Assembly (NCBI GenBank): GCA_965246835.1
Contig: CBDFFQ010000001.1
Span: 1,302,001 to 1,366,000, forward strand
DNA length: 64,000 bases
Reading direction: 5' to 3'
DNA from: JANPPS01 sp965246835
Lineage (GTDB): Bacteria > Pseudomonadota > Alphaproteobacteria > Acetobacterales > Acetobacteraceae
The notes beneath the pieces are model-generated. The model did no database searches. It worked only from the letters and a program-made list of their open reading frames with translations, and was not told where the DNA came from. Below, piece by piece: positions 44,832-52,011 of the stretch. A program made the position numbers and the translations under genes. Numbering within the stretch: the first letter of the stretch is position 1; each line of letters opens with the position of its first letter.

Positions 44832-45745
44832 GCGAGCTGATCCTTCTGCCGGACATACAGCATCAGCAACGTGATCAGCAGCGTCAGCAGGAAGAACACC
44901 ACCACCACGGCGGAGGCATACCCGATGTCGTAAAAACTGAACGCCTGCAAATAAAGCAAGATATTCAGCGTCTCGGACGCCGTGCCGGGTCCGCCGTTGG
45001 AGATGACGAAGATTGTGTCGAACGCCTTGATCGCATCGATGCCGCGGATCACCGCCGCCACCACGATGAACGGCCACACCAGCGGCAAGGTCACGTGCCG
45101 GAACACCTGCCAGCCGCTCGCACCATCCAGCACGGCGGCTTCGTAGGGATCGGTCGGCAGGCTCGCGAGGCCGCCCAGCACGATCAGCATCACGAGCGGC
45201 GTCCACTGCCACGTCTCGACCATCACCAGCGTCGGGATCACGGTGCCGGGCGCATAGACCCAGGCGCTGGGCGGCAGGCCCATGCTGGTCAGGATGTAGT
45301 TCAGCACACCGAGCTGCGGATGGAACATCATGGTCCACACCAGCGCGATCGCCACGGGCGTCGCCATCATCGGCATGATGAACAGCGTGCGGAAGAGGCC
45401 GCGGCCCGGGAAATTCCGATGGAAACACACGGCCGCCGCCACACCCAGCACCAGCGGCAGCAGGACCGAGAGCGCGGTGAAATACAGCGTCCGCACCACC
45501 GCCATGCCGAACCGTTCGTCGGTCAGCATGCGGGTGTAATTCGCCAGGCCCGCGAAGCTGCGATCCCCGCCCACATGGAAATCGTGCACCGACATGAACA
45601 GCGTGAACAGCCATGGGAACAGGATGACGGCGAACACGACGATGCCGGCTGGCACGATGAAGGGCCAGTAGTGCCGGGCATAGTTGCGCCGCCGGCGGGC
45701 CCGGCTGGCAAGGGCCGCCTGTGTCACGGCGAGGCTGGTGCTCAT
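44828..45745 (-). CDS. Carbohydrate-type ABC transporter permease, MalF-like
   Basis: 305 residues, six membrane helices after a basic N-terminus (RARRRRNYARHYWPF). EAA loop: YEAAVLDGASGWQVFRHVTLPLVWPFI. It has the compact form found in sugar and glycerol-phosphate transporters, not the larger E. coli MalF. It overlaps the MalG-like gene by four bases. The upstream gene is the unrelated secreted protein, 72 bases away. The missing ATPase and binding protein must be elsewhere or have been lost. Confidence 0.93.
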   Translation of the reverse strand: MSTSLAVTQAALASRARRRRNYARHYWPFIVPAGIVVFAVILFPWLFTLFMSVHDFHVGGDRSFAGLANYTRMLTDERFGMAVVRTLYFTALSVLLPLVLGVAAAVCFHRNFPGRGLFRTLFIMPMMATPVAIALVWTMMFHPQLGVLNYILTSMGLPPSAWVYAPGTVIPTLVMVETWQWTPLVMLIVLGGLASLPTDPYEAAVLDGASGWQVFRHVTLPLVWPFIVVAAVIRGIDAIKAFDTIFVISNGGPGTASETLNILLYLQAFSFYDIGYASAVVVVFFLLTLLITLLMLYVRQKDQLA

Positions 45746-45817
45746 GCTTCCTCCCGCGCCCGGTCTGTGCCGGACGACAGTGCGACTACACCACGCTTCC
45801 GAGGCCCTAGGCCAGCA

Positions 45818-46459
45818 TTAGGGCACGCGGAGGTCCGTGATGGTGCAGAGATTGAGGCGCCGCTTCTCCGTGGCCTCGCCGTTCGCATAGACGATGCGCA
45901 CGTCATAGATGCACTGCCCGTTCGGCAGCCGGATCGTCTTGTTCCGCCCCGCCGCGACCGTGGCGTCCCCCAGGCGATCCACGCCCCAATCATCCACCCC
46001 GGTCAGGGTGGCGTAGAGTTCGGTCACCTCGGTCCGCCCGCGATTGACCAGGCGGAACGAGGGGTCGTCAGCGGCTTGCCGTCGGTTTCCACCGGTGCCA
46101 CCCGCGCTGCCGGTGCCGCCCGCGGGCGGAAAGGTCACGTTGTCGAGCGTGCAGGTATTGAGCCGCCGCTGCTCGTCCGTGGCGCCGTTGGCATACACGA
46201 CCCGCACATCGTAGAGGCAGTTGCCATCGGCCGGCAGGCGCACGGCGAAGCTCTCCCCGGGTGGGACGGACTTGTCGCCGAGCCGGTCCCGCCCCCAGGT
46301 GGTCATGCCGGCCGGGGTGGCGTAGGCCTCGTTGATCGTGCTGCGGCTGCGGTTGATCAGGTTGAAAGACGGGTTTTGTGCATTCGGGGCATTCTGGGCC
46401 ACCGCAGCGCCACAGAGGCCCAGCACGAACACGATAACGGCTCCGACATGACGCAGCAT
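45818..46459 (-). CDS. Secreted protein with two tandem ~80-residue repeats of unknown fold
   Basis: 213 residues with a signal peptide ending GAAVAQ (about residue 22). The mature part is two copies of one module. Copy 1 runs NPSFNLINRSRSTINEAYAT, WGRDRLGD, then LYDVRVVYANG and RRLNTCTL; copy 2 runs DPSFRLVNRGRTEVTELYAT, WGVDRLGD, then IYDVRIVYANG and RRLNLCTI. A Gly/Thr linker (about 113-128) joins them. Each copy has two cysteines, probably a disulphide. I know no function for it. It lies 43 bases after the sugar-phosphate transferase on the same strand. Confidence 0.85.
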   Translation of the reverse strand: MLRHVGAVIVFVLGLCGAAVAQNAPNAQNPSFNLINRSRSTINEAYATPAGMTTWGRDRLGDKSVPPGESFAVRLPADGNCLYDVRVVYANGATDEQRRLNTCTLDNVTFPPAGGTGSAGGTGGNRRQAADDPSFRLVNRGRTEVTELYATLTGVDDWGVDRLGDATVAAGRNKTIRLPNGQCIYDVRIVYANGEATEKRRLNLCTITDLRVP

Positions 46460-46502
46460 GGCCCTGATCCCTTTCCGATCCCTAGTAGACACTAGGGGGG
46501 CC

Positions 46503-47555
46503 TCACCATTTTTCCAACAGCCGCCTGCGTGCGCGCGCCAAAACCCAGGCGGCCCAGGCGATCTGCGGCGGCAGCACCAGCAGTAACGGCAGCGGCTTCC
46601 ACCCGCCCGACGCCGCCAGGAACCCGGCGCAACACAGCGCGCCCCAGGCCGCAAACCCCCATTGCACGAGCGTCACCCGCACGGCCGGCAGGCCAGACCG
46701 ATGCGCCAGCTGATACAGATGCCCGCGATGCCCCTCCGTCACCCGGTCCCCGGCCAGATGCCGCCGGACCAAGGTGAACGCCACGTCGAACAACACGCCG
46801 AACAGCAGCGCCGGCACCAGCATCACCGACAGATCTACCCCCTGGAACCGCCCGGCGGCCACCGTCAGCACCGCGAGCACGAAACCGCAGAACTGGCTGC
46901 CGACGTCGCCCAGGAAGATGCGGGCGCGCGGAAAATTGAATGGCAAGAACCCTGCCAGCCCCGCTGCCAACAGGGCCGCCGCGAAATAGACGAACCAGCC
47001 CTGAAACCACCACCCCGCCGCCGCGAGCGCCAGGGCTGCGATCAAACAAACCCCCGAAACCAGGCCGTTGAGCCCATCCATGAAATTGACAGCGTTGGTC
47101 ACGAACAGGATCCACGCCAGCGTGAGCGGCGCCCCGGCCCAGCCCAGCGCCACCGGCCCCCACCAGGGCAGCCGCACCTCCGTCACATACAGGCCGCTGC
47201 CCACGGCCAGCAGCCCCGCCCCCACCTGGGCCGCAAGCTTCACGGTGAACGGCCAATCGCGCAGATCGTCCAGGAACGCCACCAGCGCGATCGCGGCGGA
47301 GGCCAGGATCAGCCCGCGAAAATATCCGTCCGCCAGGCGTGAGAACGAGGCGAAGCCATACAGCACCGCGATCCCCACCAGGAACGCCAGCACCACGCCG
47401 ACCCCGCCCCCCTTCGGCACCGGTCGCGCATGCGCCTTGCGCCGGTCCGGCATGTCGATCGGACCCACGGCGATCATGCCCCGCACGATCAGGGCGGAGA
47501 GCAGGGTCAGCGCCGCCAGGAACAGCAAATGCGTCAGCAAGGCCGGCACGGTCAT
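46503..47555 (-). CDS. MraY/WecA-family polyprenyl-phosphate sugar-1-phosphate transferase
   Basis: 350 residues, about ten membrane helices. Family motifs: RKAHARPVPKGGG near the N-terminus, the Asp pair in ALVAFLDDLRDW, NAVNFMDGLNGL and FLGDVGSQF, and the cytoplasmic loop RRHLAGDRVTEGHRGHLYQ, whose HxxH-like pattern is typical of WecA/WbpL. It transfers a (N-acetyl)hexosamine-1-phosphate to undecaprenyl phosphate, the first step of O-antigen or exopolysaccharide assembly. It is divergent from the dehydratase gene, 49 bases away. The protein carries no N-terminal signal beyond its first helix. Confidence 0.92.
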   Translation of the reverse strand: MTVPALLTHLLFLAALTLLSALIVRGMIAVGPIDMPDRRKAHARPVPKGGGVGVVLAFLVGIAVLYGFASFSRLADGYFRGLILASAAIALVAFLDDLRDWPFTVKLAAQVGAGLLAVGSGLYVTEVRLPWWGPVALGWAGAPLTLAWILFVTNAVNFMDGLNGLVSGVCLIAALALAAAGWWFQGWFVYFAAALLAAGLAGFLPFNFPRARIFLGDVGSQFCGFVLAVLTVAAGRFQGVDLSVMLVPALLFGVLFDVAFTLVRRHLAGDRVTEGHRGHLYQLAHRSGLPAVRVTLVQWGFAAWGALCCAGFLAASGGWKPLPLLLVLPPQIAWAAWVLARARRRLLEKW

Positions 47556-47604
47556 GCAGGGCAGTTTCCAGGTTGCGGGAAGCCTGGGCTATACGGGGGG
47601 AATA

Positions 47605-49545
47605 ATGGCCTCGCAACGCTCCTGGAACCGTATCCTGCTCAACGTCCTGCTGGACGGCATGCTGGCTGCGCTGGCCACACCGCTGGCCCGCTACATCGCG
47701 GACCCCGGCGGCGGGCTGCTGCGGCCGCTATGGTTCGTGGCGGGGGGCGCCATCACGCTGCTGCTGGCCGGGCTGCCGTTCCGGATCCCCCAGCAATATT
47801 GGCGGTTCGCCGGGGTGGCGGACCTGATCGGGCTGGTGGGCGGCTGCATCGCCAGCGCCATCCTGTTCGCGGCGCTGTTGCTCGTTTCCGGCTTTCCGCT
47901 GCCGACGCCGACCTTCCCGGTTATCCATGCACTGGTGCTGTTCGTGGTGCTCGGCACGCCGCGGGTGATCTATCGGCTGCGGCTCGCGCAGCGGGGCGCG
48001 CGGCGCAATTCTGATGCGCAGCCCGTGCTGCTGGTGGGCGCAGGCGACGGCGCCGACCTGTTCTTGCGCGCGCTCGAGTTCGGCCACGGCCGCACCTACC
48101 GCGTGCTGGGCCTGCTATCGTTGCGGGAGGGGCAGGAGAGCCGCCGCCTGCATGGCCATACCATCCTGGGTTCCGTCCGGGACGCCGGAGCCGTGCTGGC
48201 CCGGCTCCGGGAAGAAGGCCGCCCCCCGGCACAGATCGTGGTCACGCAATCCGACCTCGGCGGTCCCGTGCTGTCCCGCTTGTTGGCGGTGGCGGACGAT
48301 GCCGGGGTCCCGGTGCGCCGGGTGCCGCGCCCGACCGCGCTGCAGGAGACCGGCGGCGACACGCCGCTGGAGCTGGCGCCCGTCGTGATCGAAGACCTGC
48401 TGAACCGCCCTCAGGTCCCGCTCGACCGCGCCGGCATGGCGCGCCTGGTGCAGGGCCGCCGCGTCCTGGTCACGGGCGCCGGCGGCACCATCGGGTCGGA
48501 GCTGGCGCGGCAGCTGGCCGGGCTCGCGCCGTCGCAGCTCGTGCTGCTGGATAATGGCGAGTATGCGCTGTGGCAGATCGACCTGGAGCTGGCGGAGTCG
48601 CACGCCGCCGTGCCGCGCCGGGCCTGCATCGCCGACATCCGGGACCGGGGCCGGGTGATGGCGCTGTTTCAGGAGATCCGGCCGGAGCTGGTGTTCCACG
48701 CCGCCGGGCTGAAGCATGTGCCGATGGTGGAGGCCAATCCGCTCGAGGGCCTGCTCACCAACGCGATCGGCACGCGGCATGTGGCGGATGCGGCGCGGGC
48801 AGCGGGCGCGCAGGCGATGGTGCTGATCTCGACCGACAAGGCGGTGAACCCCAGCAGCGTCATGGGCGCCAGCAAGCGTTTGGCCGAACGGTATTGCCAG
48901 GCGCTGGACCTCTCGGCACGGCGCGACGGCGGCGGCATGCGCTGTGTGACGGTGCGCTTCGGCAACGTGCTGGGCAGCACCGGCTCCGTCGTGCCGCTGT
49001 TCCGCCGGCAGCTCGAACGCGGCGGACCGCTCACGGTCACGCATCCGGACATGGAGCGCTATTTCATGACGGTGCGGGAGGCCGTGGGCCTGGTGCTGGA
49101 GGCGAGCGTGGTGGGCGTGCAGGACGCCGATCTTCCGGCCGGCCTCGCGGGCGGGATTTTCGTGCTCGACATGGGTGAGCCCGTTCGGATCGCGGACCTG
49201 GCGCGGCAGATGATCCGCCTCGCCGGGTTGCGTCCCATCGAGGGCGATGCGCCGGACGCGCCAGGCGGCATCCGCATCCAGTTCAGCGGCCTCCGCCCGG
49301 GGGAAAAACTGTTTGAGGAGCTGTTCCATGGCGAGGAGCCGCCAGTGCCGACCGGGCATCCCGGCCTGCTGATGGCCGCGCCCCGTGCCGCGGACCCCGC
49401 TTTGGTCGGCCGCGCCATCGACGAGATCGCCGCCGCCTGCGCCCGCGGCCAGGCCGGTCAAGCGCTGGCCCTGCTGGGCCGCATGATCCCCGAATTCGCC
49501 CATCAGCCGGACGGGCAATCCGTCGCGGCCGTCCCAGGAGCCTGA
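47605..49545 (+). CDS. Membrane-bound nucleotide-sugar 4,6-dehydratase, PglF/FlaA1/CapD family
   Basis: 646 residues. The first 130 form four membrane helices, then a CoA-binding-like Rossmann domain (LLVGAGDGADLFLRAL) and the catalytic SDR domain with VLVTGAGGTIGSELARQLAG. The active site reads STDKAVNPSSVMGASKRLAE: Met replaces the Tyr of ordinary short-chain dehydrogenases, as in PglF and FlaA1, and Lys follows four residues later. It converts UDP-GlcNAc to the 4-keto-6-deoxy sugar. The ATG at 47605 follows GGGGGG. The next gene, a DegT aminotransferase, starts on the very next base after its stop. Confidence 0.93.
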   Translation: MASQRSWNRILLNVLLDGMLAALATPLARYIADPGGGLLRPLWFVAGGAITLLLAGLPFRIPQQYWRFAGVADLIGLVGGCIASAILFAALLLVSGFPLPTPTFPVIHALVLFVVLGTPRVIYRLRLAQRGARRNSDAQPVLLVGAGDGADLFLRALEFGHGRTYRVLGLLSLREGQESRRLHGHTILGSVRDAGAVLARLREEGRPPAQIVVTQSDLGGPVLSRLLAVADDAGVPVRRVPRPTALQETGGDTPLELAPVVIEDLLNRPQVPLDRAGMARLVQGRRVLVTGAGGTIGSELARQLAGLAPSQLVLLDNGEYALWQIDLELAESHAAVPRRACIADIRDRGRVMALFQEIRPELVFHAAGLKHVPMVEANPLEGLLTNAIGTRHVADAARAAGAQAMVLISTDKAVNPSSVMGASKRLAERYCQALDLSARRDGGGMRCVTVRFGNVLGSTGSVVPLFRRQLERGGPLTVTHPDMERYFMTVREAVGLVLEASVVGVQDADLPAGLAGGIFVLDMGEPVRIADLARQMIRLAGLRPIEGDAPDAPGGIRIQFSGLRPGEKLFEELFHGEEPPVPTGHPGLLMAAPRAADPALVGRAIDEIAAACARGQAGQALALLGRMIPEFAHQPDGQSVAAVPGA

Positions 49546-50673
49546 ATGGACATCCCCTTCCTCGACCTCAAGGCGCAGCAGGCCCGCCTGATGCCGACCC
49601 TGCGCCCCCGGCTCGAAACCGTGCTGGCGCATTGCCAATTCGTGCTGGGGCCGGAGGTGGCGGAGCTCGAGGGCCGGCTTGCGGCGTTCTGCGGCGCCCA
49701 GCATTGCGTGGGCGTGAGTTCCGGGACCGACGCGCTGCAGATCGCGATGATGGCGGAGGGGATCGGGCCCGGGGACGCCGTGTTCCTGCCGGCCTTCACC
49801 TACACCGCGACGGCGGAGGTCCCGCTGGTGCTGGGCGCCACGCCCGTGTTCGTGGACGTCGATCCCGCCACCTTCCAGATCGACCCGGCGAATCTTCGCC
49901 ATCGGATCGCGACCGTGCGGGCCGGGGGCAAGCTGCGGCCGCGCGCGCTGGTGGGCGTCGATCTGTTCGGACAGCCCGCGGACTGGCCGACGCTCAACGC
50001 CATCGCGGCCGAAGAAGGCCTGTTCACCCTCGATGACCTGGCGCAAAGCTTCGGCGCCACTTTGCATGGCAGGCCGCTCGGCACCCAGGCCATGGCGACG
50101 GCCACCAGCTTCTTTCCCTCCAAGCCGCTCGGCGCCTATGGCGATGGCGGGGCGCTGTTTACCGACGATGCCGATCGGGCCGCGCTATATCGCAGCCTGC
50201 GCAGCCATGGCGAGGGCGCGCAACGCTACGACGTGCTGCGCACTGGCATGAACGGCAGGCTCGACACGATGCAGGCGGCGATCCTGCTCGCGAAGCTGGA
50301 TGTTTTCGTTGACGAACTGGCCCGGCGCGAGCAGATCGCCCGCATCTACGACCGCCGCCTCGGCAATTTGGTCCAGATTCCAGCTCGCGTTGCGGACAGC
50401 ACCAGCGCCTGGGCCATCTACGCCATCCTGCTGCGGGACGGCCCACAGCGCAGCGCGGTGCAAGCATCGCTCAAGGCGGCTGGGGTGCCGAGCGCCATCT
50501 ACTATCCTCGCCCGTTGCATCACCAACCCGCCTACGCCGCCGCCCATGACGGCGCCGCCCTCCCGGTCAGCGAGGATTTGTCGGCGCGCATCATGGCGCT
50601 GCCGATCCATCCCGATCTCAGCGATTCCGACGTGGAGCGGGTCTGCGCCGCGATGGCGGCGGCCGTCGGATAA
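49546..50673 (+). CDS. DegT/DnrJ/EryC1-family sugar aminotransferase (PLP)
   Basis: 375 residues. Fold type I features: SSGTDALQIAMMAEGIGPGDAVFLPAFTYTATAE near the start, the cofactor Asp in DDLAQSFGA and the PLP lysine in SFFPSKPLGAYGDGG. Together with the upstream dehydratase this should make a UDP-4-amino-4,6-dideoxy sugar (PglE-like step), as in bacillosamine or related O-antigen pathways. The exact sugar is inference. It begins one base after the dehydratase stop, so the two are tightly coupled. Confidence 0.93.
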   Translation: MDIPFLDLKAQQARLMPTLRPRLETVLAHCQFVLGPEVAELEGRLAAFCGAQHCVGVSSGTDALQIAMMAEGIGPGDAVFLPAFTYTATAEVPLVLGATPVFVDVDPATFQIDPANLRHRIATVRAGGKLRPRALVGVDLFGQPADWPTLNAIAAEEGLFTLDDLAQSFGATLHGRPLGTQAMATATSFFPSKPLGAYGDGGALFTDDADRAALYRSLRSHGEGAQRYDVLRTGMNGRLDTMQAAILLAKLDVFVDELARREQIARIYDRRLGNLVQIPARVADSTSAWAIYAILLRDGPQRSAVQASLKAAGVPSAIYYPRPLHHQPAYAAAHDGAALPVSEDLSARIMALPIHPDLSDSDVERVCAAMAAAVG

Positions 50674-50721
50674 CGGAACCCGCCCGGGCGCCGGATGTTT
50701 CCTCTGGTTCAAGGAGACAGC

Positions 50722-50883
50722 ATGGCCCAGCAACCCAAAGACCCACCGCCCCAGGGCGCACCGCCCGACCACAACCCGACCGGGACCACCCCGAACGGCA
50801 TCCCGGACCAAGACCCCAGCACGGAAGCCACGGGGCACCCGACCTCGGACCGCGAGCAGACTGAAAAAGCAGCCGGCGGCTGA
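50722..50883 (+). CDS. Small Pro/Thr-rich hydrophilic protein of unknown function
   Basis: 53 residues from an ATG with AAGGAG five bases upstream, a good ribosome site. The sequence starts MAQQPKDPPPQGAPP and goes on PDHNPTGTTPNGIPDQDPS; it is polar, rich in Pro, Asp and Thr, and has no hydrophobic stretch, so it is probably disordered. The reading frame has ordinary codon use and stands between the aminotransferase and methyltransferase genes. No family is recognised. Confidence 0.6.
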   Translation: MAQQPKDPPPQGAPPDHNPTGTTPNGIPDQDPSTEATGHPTSDREQTEKAAGG

Positions 50884-50886
50884 ATC

Positions 50887-51966
50887 TTGCCCGCCGGTGC
50901 GGCGGAGGCGATACACCGGTCTGTGACCCTGCTCTCCCGCGCGTTCTGGCGATATCGCGATTCCCTCCTCGCCCGGCATGTCCGCCGCCTCGCATGGGTG
51001 CGTCGCTTGGCATCGTCGCCAATGGCCCAGTCATGGCGCATGCGGTTCTCTGGCAGCACCAACGGGATGCAGGCGGATGGGATCGCGCGCTACTCGTTGT
51101 TCCAGGGCGTGCTGCATATCGTGGGTACGTTGGAAACCGGCGCCCAATCCGTTACCCTCGCGTTCCCCGGCGGCAGCACGCACGCGCTGCCGCTCTCAGG
51201 GGCGCCGCCCCGCATCGACGCCCGGATCGCCACGACGGCGGACCCGGTCGAGGTGGCGCAGGGAACATTGCTGATTATCCGGGCGGACGGCACGACGCAG
51301 CGCCTCACCCATCTCGGTGCCGCCCTGCATGACCCGGCGCACGCGCTCTCGGCCGAGTTCACCCGCTTGCTGGCCGAACGGCCGCCGGGCGAGATGTTGG
51401 AAGTGGGCTCGCGCGCCCGCTCCGGCTTCGTACGCCGGGATGTCGCCCCACCGGGATGGGGCTATAGCGGGTTCGACATCGTGGCGGGCCCCAACGTCGA
51501 TGTGGTGGGGGACGCGCATCAGGTGTCGCGGCACTACGCCGCCGGGCAGTTCGACGCGGTGATGGCGTTCTCGGTGCTGGAGCACCTGCTGATGCCGTGG
51601 AAATTCGTGATCGAGCTGAACCGCGTGTTGAAGCCCGGCGCCATCGGCCTGTTCACCACCCATCAGACCTGGCCGCTGCATGACGAGCCCTGGGATTTCT
51701 GGCGCTTCTCCGACCGCGCCTGGACCGCGCTGCTGAACCCAGCGACCGGCTTCGAGATCCTGGGCGCCGCCATGGGGGAGCCCGCCTACATCGTGGCGCA
51801 GCGCTGCTCGCCCGAAACGGCGTTCGCCGAGGTGCCGGCCGGTGCGCTGGCGTCGTTCGTGCTGTTCCGGAAGGTGGGGGAGACGCGGCTGGAATGGCCG
51901 GTCGAGCTCACGGACATCACTGCGACGGGTTATCCGGTTACCGGTCAGACATTCACGCGCCCTTAA
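50887..51966 (+). CDS. Class I SAM-dependent methyltransferase, surface-glycan type
   Basis: 359 residues from a TTG at 50887; a later GTG at 50922 or ATG at 51021 are alternatives, so the N-terminus is uncertain. The C-terminal 200 residues contain the methyltransferase: EMLEVGSRARSGF (SAM-binding loop), VDVVGDAHQV, then MAFSVLEHLLMPWKFVIELNRVLKPGAIGLF, typical of type 11 methyltransferases, and a THQTWPLHDEPWDFWRFS segment found in sugar/glycan methyltransferases. The first 150 residues are not recognised. It probably methylates a glycan or nucleotide sugar. Confidence 0.8.
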   Translation: MPAGAAEAIHRSVTLLSRAFWRYRDSLLARHVRRLAWVRRLASSPMAQSWRMRFSGSTNGMQADGIARYSLFQGVLHIVGTLETGAQSVTLAFPGGSTHALPLSGAPPRIDARIATTADPVEVAQGTLLIIRADGTTQRLTHLGAALHDPAHALSAEFTRLLAERPPGEMLEVGSRARSGFVRRDVAPPGWGYSGFDIVAGPNVDVVGDAHQVSRHYAAGQFDAVMAFSVLEHLLMPWKFVIELNRVLKPGAIGLFTTHQTWPLHDEPWDFWRFSDRAWTALLNPATGFEILGAAMGEPAYIVAQRCSPETAFAEVPAGALASFVLFRKVGETRLEWPVELTDITATGYPVTGQTFTRP

Positions 51967-52011
51967 CCTCTCCTGCCTAAGCTCCGGGACCGATAAGCCG
52001 GAGGGAGGCCG

